Below, in pieces: positions 25,501-40,500 of a stretch of 64,000 nucleotides of DNA (position 1 is the first letter of the stretch; every line of letters starts with the position of its first letter). Position numbers and translations under genes: made by a program. This stretch comes from Arcuatula senhousia (Eukaryota; Mollusca; Bivalvia; Mytilida; Mytilidae), in assembly GCA_963971305.1 (NCBI GenBank), contig OZ020303.1, positions 46,674,106 to 46,738,105 of the forward strand, in the 5' to 3' direction. The notes below the pieces were generated by a model. The model ran no database searches and was not told the origin of the DNA. It saw nothing but the letters and a program-made list of their open reading frames with translations.

Positions 25501-28500
25501 AATTACTATGAAAATGAGGTAATTCGTGACATTTTCTTTTCCTCGCCAAATACAAAAGTATAAATCGCTCCCGAAAATTAGCTGGTTTACAGTACACAGT
25601 ACTTTTCGTGTCACAAAATAAAATACTTGTTTTACATATTTCTTTGTTTTAAATTTATTATAAATGGTCCACATCTACTTTGTTTGTTATTTTGTTACCA
25701 ATGTTACCATATTGAGATGGTGCTCCTCAGGCTGACAGATGGCTATATATCCTCTGTACAAGTTCACTTTCCAAGCCAGTTCCTTAGGACAACTCAACTC
25801 AACCTATTGAAGTTGAAGATAGAGACAAATGACTTTCATTTTATCAAATACACAAGATGTGCATTTACATGTATATCTAGTGATTCATTACACTTTAAAA
25901 ATTCAAAATAATGTGATTGATTTATATTTTTTCTCAAGTTGCATCAAATTGAACTTTATATTTAACAATGAAGAAAGAAAATAAACATCTAAATCAAGGA
26001 CTTCAAGGTTCATGCATAACTCAAGAATTTACTGTTTTTTATAAGGTTAAAACTATGCATAAAAATTGCTACACACCTGAGACAAAGCATCTTTCATAAG
26101 AGCCCAGTTAGGAACTCTCCAGGCACTCTCTAACACTAGATGAGGGTTGGTGTTTCCTTTAGAATTTGCATACTCCAGCATTAGGTCCCACTGGTTCAAT
26201 TCTTTAGAACATCTTCAGTAGTAGAATAAAAAACACATAGTATAATAAAACTTGCATCTTGGTTGTCAAATAAGACAAGCAAAATACCTCTTACATGTTT
26301 ATACACTGTTCCTTTTTTGCACACCAAAATGCAATTTATATTTTAATATTAGAGGGTGTATTGTTTTTATATTCTCTGATAGGTTTACATTTCACAAAAT
26401 TCTTAAATTAGTCAAATGCTTTATTTTTCTTCAATATCTTATTCAATCTACCTTATCCAATGATCTTCCCATAATCTGTACTCCTGTAGCACCGATGGAG
26501 ACGCTGGTCCTGAATTATGATCCTGTCTGGCTTTAGACATGGCCTACAAATATAATCATGTCAGTCAGTTAACAAAATTTATATTTATGATATTTATATA
26601 CCACTGTATATTGTTTACTTGCATGTTGTACACATTTAAGTACCACTTTTTATAAGAACCATGCAAAAAGCAATTCATGGGTGGAAAGCCTACACCACTT
26701 TATTTTTGATATGTTACTCCTACTAGCACCCTGATTCGATAATTTGTACTCTTTTTCCAAACAAGTGTTGGTCCTGAGAGAAAAAAAATATATAGAATGC
26801 ATTGAAAAATTGTAAGAAAGGGAGATAACTCTTAAAACTGTCAATAATTTCAATAGAAACATTGTAACAAAATGGCAAGATTTCTCCCAGGACCAGACAG
26901 TTATGAGCAAATTGTTATTTATTTCTTATTTTGTATACTTTGAACTATCTTTTGTTAAAAATAAACCACTGTAGCCTTTTTATCGATGAATCACTTTTCT
27001 TCAATTTTGCATGATTCTTAGGTGGAGTCCTACTTAAAACAAATTATGAAAGATAAATTGAGTTTTCATTTTGGTCAAATGAAATATGCTGTCAGATCAT
27101 AACAATTGATTGTAATTGTCAGTTTGAGTTAAGTAAGATTAAAAAAAATTTCTTTATGCAACACGACATGTTAAATTTTGAGTTGATATATATCATTTTG
27201 CATTATTGTTCACAGGAAAAGAGATATCATCCAAATTAAGCATAATATTTAGACAATGCACAACTTAGAATCTTGAAATAAGAATTTTGAATCCTCTCCC
27301 ACCTCTCCTCCCCCCTAAAAAAATGTTTCTGATGTTCTATACCTTCTCATAGTAATCCTGAGCCTGTTCAAAGAACCCATGCTGTTCATAAGCTAAAGCT
27401 GTATTGGTCTCGTTGAACTTTGCCCTCTTCTGCCAGATTCCAACCAACATGTCTTCCTCCTTCAATAAGGCATACAGCTCACATAGGGCATCCAATGATT
27501 CCTGTTAAATATAGAAATATCTATTAATGCATTCGCTTATTATCCCTGCAAATTTATTTCTGAGTCAGGAAAAATTTCTTATGAAAGAATACTGTGGTTT
27601 CATTATTATTCGTGGGGTATCAATTTTCGTGGTTTTCCTGGGTGGCATTGATCCATGAAATTTGATATCCCTTGAAAAGAAATTTTTACATCGATCTAAA
27701 TGCTACAGACTTCCCAATCAAGAATTAAAGAATCCATGATCTGATCTTTTTTATCAAACCATGAAAATTGGTACCCACAAAAATAAAAGAATCCGCGGTA
27801 TTTCAATACCAAAGTAACATAGGTAAACTTTTTAGCTTTACTTAGCTACCTTATTGAAAATAAACATTTTATTCAATTTAAAAATAAACTACATAATGTC
27901 AGTATACTTTGTGATACTTTCATCACTTCTCTCCTGCCAAATTTCAAATCATTCTCATGCAAAGTTTCCGAGAAATATTTTACAGAAATTTTCTGACAAA
28001 AAACTCAATCCTTCATTATTCAACAAGTCATAATTACATGATTATGATTATAGCGAGCACAGCTCGTAGCGGGCACAAAGTGCCCTCGAGAGCGGAAAGC
28101 TCTACAGCAAGTTCCCGCGAAAAATATGCCTAATGCTGATATTGATTTTTTTTCGTCCGGATATGCTTCTCACAATATCATGTGCACACAGGTTCGATTT
28201 TTATTTCATTCATGTTTTTACATTTTCTTTTTTTATGCTCATTCGCCCCAAATACCTCGTCACAAACTGAACGTTCTAGAAAATGAACTGATTAAAATAA
28301 AAATAAATACGATCAAAATTTAAAAAGTGCATCAAAACTGTCCACGTCTTTTCGGGAATGGGGTCCTCTAGATCTTATATTCTGAATGCTAAACAATTTT
28401 ATTCCTCAATTGAAACATGGAACTCCGTCATATGAAGGCCAAAAAGAGGATCCATCTTTGATGTTTCATGGTATAGGGGGGAGCTTTCTTCAACTCAAAA

Positions 28501-31500
28501 GGTATGTAAAAATACAATTAAGCTGTTTATTGACATCTTATATTATTGCTGTGCTCGCATTTCGGCAATGCCTATCTCATATTAACAATTACAAGCAGCC
28601 TTATTCCACTCTAATACTCATACCTGCTGTGGAGAAGTGACTGGCTCAAACTCATATTCACTTATAGGTCTAGGTTTGATCAGGAGTGATGTCCCATTGT
28701 CAAAGGCCATCTGTTCTAACTGTAAACAGGATCTATGCCACATGTTGTGGGTCCTTCCCAAATACTGTAAGAATTTTGATAAATGTATTGTACTTAAGTT
28801 GTTACTTCTTAAATGAAAGTGTCAAAAGATGAAAGATGTTCAATTACTTGAAAACCATTTCTTTGTTTATTGGTTTTTATTTCAAACCAGGATTTCAAAT
28901 AGTTTGCAATATTTCATAAACCAATTTTCCAACTCTCTCTTAACACCATAATTTCATGAACCAATTTTCGCAAACTGCTAGCTGGAGAGGGATTCACTTC
29001 AGCATAAAGCTTGTTTCCCAATCCAGGATAAACAAATATGTTTAAACTAAATAGTTTGCACAATTTACTTTTGTGGATGAAAAAAAAATTGAAACAGATT
29101 TATTTTGACTTATCTATGAACCACATTTAGCAACAAAAACATCCTAGCAAAGATTAAGCTATATATATGTACAATTGTGTATTCAATGTATTACCTTAAG
29201 AACACAAGGTCTGATTGGCACGGGCGGAACACAATGGGAGAGCCCTTCTAAGAAGGTATGTATAGAGCTGGGGTGACAGTCCTTCTGTATCACATGACTT
29301 CCACTGCACATAAATGGTATCAGCTCCCCACCTAATATCTGAAATGAAGAAAATTCAGTCAAAGTCAAAAATGGATGGATTTCATTAAACAAGAAGTTGG
29401 TGAGTGACAGACCTCCCATGTATGGGACCCCACCCTGGTGCTGTATACCAAACATCAAGTGGCTACGATTAGTAGTTGCTGAGAAAACTGTTATGACACT
29501 ATTTTAAAACCCAGATTTTTCACTCCTTGAAATCCTGCAAAAATTTAATATAACTTTCTCAGCACATTAACAGTATGACATTAAAGTTTGTATTTGCCTA
29601 CAAAAACGATGTCTCCCCCCATTTCCCCAAAAAGTTCTAAGTTCAAAGGACCATAACTCCCACAAAAATTTTAGGATCAAAATTTTCTGGTAATATGCAC
29701 AACAACATATGGTGTCCTTCCTATATACCAAGTTTCGTTGAATTCGGTTCAGTAGTTTCAGAGGAGTTGCGCTGACAAGATGATAAATGAGGATTTTCAG
29801 CAATTTTCTAAGTTCAAATGGCCATAAATCCCACAAAAATTTGAGGATTGAAATTTCCTGGTAATATGCACAATTACATATGGTGTCCTTCCTATACACC
29901 AAGTTTCTTTGAATTCGGTTCAGTAGTTTCAGAGGAGTTGCGCTGACAAGATGATAAATGAGGATTTTCAGCAATTTTCTAAGTTCAAAGGGCCATAACT
30001 CCAACAAAAATTTGAGGATCAAAATTTCCTGGTAATATGCACAACTACATATGGTGTCCTTCCTATATACCAAGTTTCTTTGAATTCGGTTCAGTAGTTT
30101 CAGAGGAGTTGCACTGACAAACTTTGTGACGGACAGATGGACGGACGGACAGACGGACGGACACGACAAAAACAATATGTCTCCCCACAAAAGTGGGGGG
30201 AGACATAATTTCAGAGAAAAATGTCTAAAAATTGAAATGGTGAGAAAACTCTCTTCAAAATGTAACTACTGTCTAGTGATTTGAATTTTACACAACAGGC
30301 ATTGATTGCAATAGCTGAAAATCACCACAATGCATGATAAGGTGTGTTAGACACACTCATTAGGTTCTTACATTTTGTTGTTTTTCAGACAGGATTTTCC
30401 AGATCCTTGGAAAGATATCAATCCATACAGCATGAGTTAGTTCTGTGTTACTGTGATTCAGCTGGGATAGGGCATTCAAGTAGGACAGAGTCTTGAAAAT
30501 AAAAATAAACATTTTTTTCATAAAAAATACTCATTATATAAACCTTATTCATTTATTTCCTTTGATAAAATAATTTTATTATGATATTCTCTAATAGTAA
30601 ATTGGTGTGTAATGACATTTGCAACCTTTTAAACATGTCTGAAAGCAAGAAAACCCACTTGGTTAAAATGAAAATATGCTAAAAGTTTAAAATCATTTAT
30701 ATAACTCTACATACTTATTTACTTTGATAAATCAAAGATCAGGATTTCTGTTAGCGAATGATTCTAGTTTGATAAATCAAAACTAGAATCATTTGCTAAC
30801 AGTAATCCTGATCTTAAAAATATCTTAAAAAGACAAATCAATACTCAATTGCATATATTTATTGCAAAAGAACACTCTTTAATAAATCTTATGTGAAAAA
30901 AAGAAGATTCATAACACTTATGGTTTGCACATTATCATCAGAATAAAAGGTACCTTAACTTCCCTGCAACTCTCTAGGAATTTAGCCTGTCTCTGAAGTA
31001 AAGTGTTGATAGTTTGTTTCTGATCCTGATTTTCCTTCTTCATGGGTGGTTCTTTGCTACAATTATCATCAGATGTCACACCACTCAACTCCATATCTAT
31101 TTCCTCCTGCAACAAAAATACATTGATTCATATACAAAATTATTATTTTTGTTTTGTTTATTTAAATGTTTGGTAGGCAAAATTTCAGTCATATGTCCTA
31201 AAGCTTGAGTTTTCAAACATGTAAAAGCATTTTTTTCTATTGTTGGGTTACATTTGCTTAGGGCTGTTCCAGAATTAAATGTGTGTGTGTGGGGGGGGGG
31301 GGTCGGGAGGCACTTTTTTCTTTACCCCACCACCCATCTAATAACAATTATTTTTTCATCTGTGTTTCAACTTTCTTAACAAAATCTTTCTCAAACACCC
31401 ACCACCCACCATATATGTAATAGAAGTTCCTCCCAACCCCCCACACGTAAAATTATGGAACAGCCCTTAACTCAAAGCTTGAAGTTATGTTTTTTTTCTC

Positions 31501-34500
31501 TCTCTTTTTTCTTAGTAATGCAGTTTATTATGCCAACTCATAACCCAATCTCCCTATTATTTGAATATTTTGGTCAGTGCAAGTTCTTATTCTACAATTT
31601 GTATTGGAAAAAAAAAGATTTCAAATGGGATACCAGTAGCATTTTTTCAAAAAATTCTGTAAGGAAGTCAAAAGTTTTACCTCTTCTTTATTAGAATCAA
31701 CAGACTCCACATCCATAGGTTCTTCCTTAATCTTCATCATTGTAGCAAATGCTGCTCTATCCTGGCTATCTGCCAAGTTTACCATACTACTAGCAGACGG
31801 CAAGAGGTTCATCGTGGATGAACTTTGAATGGCAAGTCCTGACACGGCCACAGACAGTAAAAGCTGAAAACAGAAATATTATAATATGAATTTTCAGTTT
31901 AAAGTTATATTTGAGTGCTAAATAAATCACTGAATCTTTATGTTAAACCTTTTTAACTAAAATTTGGAAACTTGTGTAATGGTTAGGTAATTTTAATGTG
32001 TTAACCCAAAGCTTGACAGATCCCTTGTGTGATCACAAAATTAGCTGCAAAAATATTTATATATTTTCAATCATACATACTTAATTTTTGAAATATGATT
32101 TGGAATTGTTTTTCTTTTTGTAGTTACTGTATCTGTTTTTTTTTTCCTTTTTACCTCTGTACATTGTTTGATCCAGAAATGACTACTCATGGCCTCCCAG
32201 TTCTGAGAGCAAGTAATGTACAACAGTCTGTCGAAGATCTTCTTAGGGATACTACTGTCAAATACCTTGAACAAAATCAGATATAAATCATGGAGATTAA
32301 TAAAAGCAAGACAGTAATTGTTATCTTGATGCAATTATAGTTTATATCAACAATGAAATTTATAATACTGCGGTTTCATTATTATTCATGAGGTATCAAT
32401 TTTCGTGGTTTTTGTCGGTGGCTTTGACACACGAAATTTGATACCCCACAATAGGGAAATTTAACTTTAATCTGAATGCTGAAGACTTCAGAACTTTGAA
32501 TTTAAGAACCTACTAACTGATCATTTTTAACCAAACCATGAAAATTGGTACCCACAAAAATAAATGAATCCACAGAATTCAAACCTTTAATAAATTATTT
32601 GGATTTGTATCAATTTCCTTTTAATAACCTATGAGGTGATGGAAATGTACTACACCTACCTCTACAAATTTCTGTCTTATGTGATGCTGATTACATCTAA
32701 GACCTCCTAAGAATGCTGGTTCTAACTTAGATGTTAACTCTGTTCCTATCAGACTTTGGTCTCTAAAAATAACAATGTACTATAATGTTAAGATAGTCAA
32801 ATCTTTCTTCTTCAACAAAACTACTTATTTAAAAGGGGATAATTTCGCTTGGTTTAAATTTCCCGTTTTCAGTACCAAAATGCATTCACGAGATTTTTAT
32901 TTCGCTCTTTAATAGATCATGGAATATTGGGTATTCTAAATGTAATTTACACTAGGGGATATTTTTGGGAATTTGTTATGATCGCGAAATTAGCAAAAAT
33001 GAACCTCTCACAAAAATTTTCCCTTTTACAGTAAATCAGAAAAGTTCCCTTCTGTATGTACAAGTATCCTTAAATATTGACACCAATAAAAAAATGAAAT
33101 CAAAAGCAAAGTAGAATGTCCAATACCAATGGAAAGGGAAGAAGGGTAACATTTGAGTAAACTGAAACTGTGAGGTATCTCAATTTGGACTCTATATATC
33201 TAACTAATCTCCCCTAATGATACCCGAAAGCAATAAAATTTCTTCTTATCTTCCCCTTCATGTAAATTTTCATCAAACACTTGAGTTTATCCTATATTCC
33301 ATCAAAACAGCTTGCTGGGGATAAAAAATATCTCACATCAATAAAAACCTTTAAAATAATTGTAAATATTTTATATCAGGAAAGTAATTTCTCCCTATTT
33401 CTTTTTTCTTTCTCTTTTCAAAACTTGAATATACAACATACCTGTAAATATAATTGACAAGCTCCAAGAACTGGGCATTGAGTTCAGTTTCATCAGGGAA
33501 TCTTTTCTCTACATTCTGCATCAGCTTGACAAGTAGTATGGCTTTCTCTCTGATAACTGGGGACTGGTTTATAGCTATTGCAGTCTAAATAAAATATACA
33601 GAACAACTGATAAAGACACTATACATTCAAAATGGCACCTAAACATGATTATGGGGAACACAAATTACATACAAAATTGGACATGAGTCAAGTCAGGGAC
33701 TGCATCATTATTCGATTATTCCTTATTATACAGTAATAAGGCTGTTGAACAGGTATATTCAGAAAATCAAACTTAACAAAAAAGACGAATGAAATAGCAT
33801 TATATATTTTAATGCCCCATGTATGAAAGTAGGGGCATATAGTGTTCCCGTCTGTTTGTCTGTCTGTCCTTTCCTCCCAAATGTTGCAAGATGGGCCTTA
33901 CGTCTTTTGGACGTATTCTTGTTTGTAAGATATTTTTATAACATAAGTTACAACTTTTAAACTCGGTCTTCCATCCTCTTTGTGACTTTTAATTTCGCAG
34001 AAATATAGATGAATAATATGGGAAAATCAAGCATTATGTTTTTAAATTTCAGATGTTACTTAATACAGTAACCCCTGTGTCAATGGATAGCCTTTACTTT
34101 TGACATAACAGGTAATTTTTTCCATAAAGTATGCTACCTTAGTTTTGACCCAATCTTCCACCATCTTGGTAATGGCTTTCATCACTTTACTGTCAGAGGT
34201 CTTCTCGATAAGTCCAACCAGAATCTGGCCGATGAAAGATTTCCTCATCTCCAAACTCATAACTCCTACTCGGTTCTTTACCAGGTCCAAACTCAGGATC
34301 AAAAGCTCACTTGCCACTGCAAAATAAGAAACATAGTTTACCAAAATTTCTGATTGAATTCTAAAAATTGTTCTAAACTGTAAAATTCTTTCATTTCCAG
34401 TCAAATTATGGTTTCATTAACATTTGTGGGTATCAATTTTTGTGGTTTTTGTGGGTGGCTTTAACCCACGAAAATTGATACCCCACAAAAAGAAATGAAT

Positions 34501-37500
34501 CCACAGTAAAGGTTCCTCCTTGTTTCATCTTAGACAGCCTGATACTAATGGTTATAGGCATGTACTTTTTAGAATGTCTTATTTGTCTTGACATTCATTT
34601 TTGTGGGGTAAAAAAATCTTCAGTGTGAAATTTAGAATACATTGTAATAGCAACCTGCCACTCATAAATAAATACTCTACCACCACCTTTTAAAAAAATT
34701 TCTGTCAAAGTAAAAAATGGTCAGATTCCATTCAACAGGAAGTAGTGAGCAACACACCTGAAATCAAAAACCATGTTATGGAATCCAAAGCTGATGCTTT
34801 CTACCAAAAAGCAAGGGACTGTGATAGTCACAAAAAAATATTCCATGCCTGCACTCAGCCGGCTACTCACCCATCCAACTTCCACAATCTTATCTTCCTT
34901 ATTTTTCAACTCATAAAATCCCCCTTAATTGGATCAGATCAGATAAAATAAGAAATGGGTATTTAAAATGACACATTGAAATTGTAGTGTGAAAGTTTCA
35001 TGAAAATCCCCTGTATGGTTTAGAAAAAGTCAGGGATAAGAGAAGGGAAACACAACCTTATTGTAATTATGCTTTGATACAGATATAATAGTTGGCTCCT
35101 ATAATGATTTCAATTGTTTGTACAACATGTATCTATATTTCAACCACTGTTAAGAATTTTCTGCACCTTAAAAGAATACCTCTCTTTGTCTCAAAGTGTA
35201 ATTTTTTACATTTAAGACCATGATCAAAATTGATCAAAGACTTTTCTATGTCAAAGAAATGCTTGAAAAATAATAAGCAGTAAACACATGTGAAATATGT
35301 CACAAAGTTTCATTTTGGAAAATTTAAATGCTCAAAACATCAAAACCTGTTGGAGAGATGTTTCTGTAAACAACAACAGATTCTTTTCTTCTTTGTTTCC
35401 ATTCCTTTCATTAGTTACTGTCTAATATTCTTTACAATCAGGAATTTTAGACATGAAATTAAGAAAGGAGTGGAATTTTATAAAGAAGAATAGACATGAT
35501 TGGCAACTCCTTTGAAAGCTTTGAAATATTTTTTTTATTATTAAATATAAGAGAAGAGTCAGAACATTTACACAAATTATATTTTTTTATTAGACCGAGG
35601 CAATATTTCATATTGGCTTTTGATGCTACAAGATAATTTTTTAATCATGCATTAAAGCTCAGGTGTTCTCTTCCCCTCAAATGATTATTATTATATAATA
35701 TAACTGTTATGCAATAAACAATGTTTTCAATCGTATACAGGTGTCAAGAGGAATAAGTCATGTTGACAAATGTTACACGAACACTCCTTTTTATTATTAC
35801 TTTCCCAAGCTTAACCTATCTAAGAGTCAATAACTGTTTTTCTGTGTCTGCAAAAATTTCTTCTAAGAATAAAAAAAGACAGATAAAATTCCTCAAATTA
35901 TCATATTTTCAACATGAAAAATGTTTCAGTAAACATTTCTAAGTTAACAAGAACATGTTTTACATGGCTATGTTCCCTGCCACAACAAAACTAAAACCTG
36001 AAAAAAACTAGGTACCAGTACTTCAGATGGGAATAAAGAAATGGAGCAGTCACACATAACAGCTAATTAAAATATAAGTCAAGGTCACCTAAATCTAGAA
36101 CATATCATAATTACTATCCAAGATATACCCATTCATCTAATGATGATCATTCTTCTACTTCTTACAGTTGCAAAGATATGGACTAATATGCTAATTACTA
36201 TCCAAGATGTACCCATTGACATTATATCAACTTTTGTTGTTGCTAAGATATGGACTTAAACCAAAACTTTAACCTGAGTCATTCATGTGGAAAATGTAGG
36301 TCAAGGAAACCTAATTTTGGAACAGATGTTGGTTAATACTATCCAAGATGTACTCGCTGACCTAATGTCACCTCTTTATCACATGCAGTTTCTGAGATAT
36401 GGAACTAAATCAGTACTCTAATTCAAGTCATTTATGCTGATATGTAGGTCAAGGTGACCTCATTTTGGTACTGATGCTGATTACTATCCAAGATATACTC
36501 ACTTCACTATCACTTGCAGTTGCTGAGATATGGACCTAAGACAAATCTTTAACCTGAGTAATTCATGCAGAGAATGTAGGTCAAGGTAACCTCTATTTTG
36601 TGCTGATGCTGACTACCATCAAAGATGTACCTACTGACCAAATATCATCCTTCTTTAATGTTTAGCTCAAAAGTTATACCATTACGTAAGAATGAATGAA
36701 CGTATGTATGTAAGTGAGAAGGAATGAATGAACCAAACACTATATCCTCTCCCCAACTCTGTTGGACTTATTGCCATAATTGACCTGATAATGTATAAAC
36801 AATTGGAGATTAATCAGTGAAGACAGGTATATTTTACACACGCTAGTGCCCTCAATTGACATTGAAATATAAATTTAATGACCATTGAAAATCTTCTGCT
36901 TTGTCCTCAAAGATCCGTCACATGTATGATCCCATTAAACCTATAAAATTTGTTTTTGTAATATGATGAACTACATCCCATTTGTGGTAGCACACAATCC
37001 TACAAAATTTCAGCAAAATCTGTTTAACTGTCTAAGAAGAGTTGGTCCCACAAAAGTGTGAAGGATGCCCAGAAGTTTATATTACTAGGTCCCTCAGTCA
37101 CATTGAGCAAGAGAGGAAAGAAAACAATAAATAGCACATCATCAGTATGTATACAATTACTGTGTTTGAAGCTGCCAACTGGATAAAATAGGAATTTATG
37201 CTCATACTCTTAAGTTGATCATGAGCAATTGATAGAACTTAGGAAAAGTCTTTAATCAATTTATTTTTAGTGCTTGCATTGCCAATCTGTTTCAAAGTAC
37301 TTTGGTATTTGTATGCATTGTTCAAATGAACAATACTGCATCATTGTACATCATGAATGTTTATATGGTTGTAAGTTTGATTTATTTAGGTTGGGTTCAA
37401 TACACTTATTCCCACACCTCACTATCTTATAAATATAAAACTTAAATAAAATGAATACGGTACTGTTGCCTCACAGCTTTTATTGAATTTGAGCACAACA

Positions 37501-40500
37501 GACAGACAGACAGACAGACAACAATTATACAACTGCCCCTATTCAAACGTTTCTCTTGACTCACAAAATATACCTACAATTAAATCGTTTCGAGGGAAAA
37601 ACGTTATAAAACGACAATAACAAATTGACAATATCACAAATGGTTTGAATGTTTCTCTAATAACAGGCACAAAAACAAGTGTCATTTCTTTGTATCAGGA
37701 AATCGAAAGTTTATCTAACAACAGCTGTGACTTCATAGATGAAAAATCAAATAGTGTTTGATGTCTCTGTGGTAGAAAGAAAATTTCTGAAATGCATTTG
37801 GTAATATCAGGTGTTGTGGTGCTTTGTATTTTCGATACTATAACACAGAATAACGGTAATTCAATTTTTTAGGTTTCAAAGTACAGAAACTTCAAACAAA
37901 TGATGATAAACAAAATTCATATGGCATTGATATAGTCTAAATGCACTTGAGGCACAACAGTGCTTGATGTTCTCTTACAGCAATTGCAAGACAGCAAAGC
38001 TCGAAATTTCCGAATCCTTAAGACATAAACCACTGGGTCAATTAGCGGTTTGATCATGTACAATGCATTTGTTACTCTTTGCACATTGTCTACTTGGTTG
38101 ACGGGAGATGTCAACAGTATGATCGACTGAAAACTTGTCGGTAAGATGGCTGTGAATGACACAATAATGACGATGCCCAGGGTTATCGCATAGTTCCTTA
38201 GTCGTTTTGCAACGAGGATGCTCATTGGCTGAACCTGCTTATGTTTCTGGACAATCTTAAGAATGAGAATAATATACAAAACAACGATTAACATAGTAAA
38301 GAAAAGAACTGGAAAGTACAAACACAGATTGACGATGCCAATATCATTTTTGTCAATGAGAGCTGGAAGCGTACAGTAAGATGATGTAAAATCGCTATAA
38401 TAAAAATATACAGCCAAACAATAGGCTTGGAGAAGTCCATAAGTTCCTGCCACACCTTTTTTGGTGATTAACTTTTTAAATACCGAATTTGTCATGCCCA
38501 ATACCGTCAAAAGCTGGTGAATACATATAAGGACAGTTTGATACATTGAGCTAATTATCGTCCCCATGACTAATGAAATCGTCAAAATACAAACTATCCC
38601 GTTGGTATACCATGCCATTCTCAAACACATCATAATCAAGGTAAAAAGACATGTGCCGACATCGCTTATACTGTGAAACATTGTCAAGACATAAAATCTG
38701 TTGCATTGTAGCTGCTGGCTTCTCAAAGGAATGACAATACAGCAAACATTTATGACTATACCAGCAACGAGAAAGAACATCACAATAAACGAAGCAGAAG
38801 AAAATGTTTCCATTGTGTTTCTGAATTGTTCACAAGTGAAATTGAAAGTTGTGTTGTTCATGTTTCTGCAAGGCAATGTTTAAATGCTTCCAAATTATTT
38901 CTGAATTATTCACATGTGGAATTAAGAGTTAGGTTGTCCATGTTAATACAAAAGAAAGTGTTCTATACTAGTTGAAAATGATTCCATATTGTTCCTGAAT
39001 TGTTCAACAGTGGAATTTAGAGTTAAGTTGTCCAGGTTTATACAAAAGCAAATGTTCAATACTAGTAGAAAATTATTCCATATTGTTCCTGAATTGTTGA
39101 ACAGTGGAATCTAAGAGTAACACTGTCCATGTCTATGCAAGCAAATGTTTTATCAAGAACTGCAAAGTGTGTGGGTAGAATGATACAATTCATTGTAACT
39201 ATAATTTATTGTCAATGGGTGAAAACCAGCTGAGCCTTTTGTTATCACAAAATTATATCATCAAAAGCTTACAATATTGCTTTAAAATAACATTCATAAA
39301 AACAAGTGCTGTAAACAAGCTCACAGAGAATACCCCTGCTTCATATTTGAATTTTTTTTTTTATCTGATATTCCAACCTAACCAGTACTGTGAAAAAAAA
39401 ATCTATACCCCTGCTGCATATTGGAATCTATATTTTTTAAAAAAATTCTTAAAAACTCTAAAAATAAACAAAGTCCAACCAGTGCTGTGAAATAGCTCAA
39501 TTAGGATACCCCTGCTTCATATTTGAATCTATATCTGATTTTTTTATTGTATCTTATGAGTCCAACCAGTACTGTGAAAAGCTCAATGAAGATAACCCTG
39601 CAACATATTGGACTCTTCACGGCAAAGAACTATGCAATAATCTGTCCTAAATAATATCAAAGACCAATTAAATGTCTTGGATATCTTAATGATGTACTTA
39701 CATCAAAATTTTTAAGCAGTTATTGAGGAGATACAACAAGGAAATATATGTACAGACAGATACAAAGTTAACTTGCTTGTGGAGGGTACAATTACAAGTT
39801 TTTAGATCGCATCAAGCTTAACAATTTTGCAATGCTATTTTTTCTCTAGCAATTATGATAAGTGAGAAAACAGCAAAAAGAGTCAATTTAAAAGGAGTAA
39901 AAACAAGATAAAATTTAAAAAAAAATGATTAAAAACTTTGTGTACCCTTCTAAAAGATATTTTATATTTTTCAACTCAATAGTTTTGAAGAGCTTTTGAT
40001 GTTGCTTCAGATTTTCTCCATCTTTTTTACTTTTTGTGCTGCAAGTCAAAAACTATGGTTTAACCCTCTGTTTTATTTTCAGCAATGTTCTTTAGTCAAT
40101 TGACATAAATTCCACAATTACAGCACCAGTATAGCCCTTTTCAGAAATTCACTTGAAATTCCAATTTCTGTTCTTTTATACTCATTTTTGCAAGGGTAGT
40201 TTCCCTTTGTGGGTAGGCCACATGATGTGAACAACGTTGAGCAATTTTTCCCTATCTGTTTTTGGCGTAACTTCCCCTCCTTGATTCAAATAAACTGGTT
40301 TGGAGTGAAGTCTTATACATGTATGTAAACTAAGTTTTAGTCCTTTAAAACTTTGCACCACAGATTTAAAATGTTATAACAAGTTGACCATTTTTAGGTA
40401 ATTTCAACAGATTTGCAATGGCAAGGCCGACCAAGTAGTCGTAAGTCAGTGGTGCAAAATTAAATAACATCTGGAAAGTAGTTTCTTAAGTACCACTTTT

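Noticed and set aside
28126..28640. Two plus-strand ORFs (65 and 84 aa)
   Set aside because: Inside or overlapping an inverted-repeat element, with one running into TRRAP exon 38 on the opposite strand; no family resemblance.
29567..30190. 207-aa minus-strand ORF with three repeated segments (TPLKLLNRIQRNLVYRKD)
   Set aside because: It is a chance translation through a 171-bp tandem repeat between inverted element ends; unit length is divisible by three so the frame stays open.
34060..34404. Stand-alone 114-aa gene
   Set aside because: The central part is TRRAP exon 30; both extensions run past clear splice sites into intron sequence.
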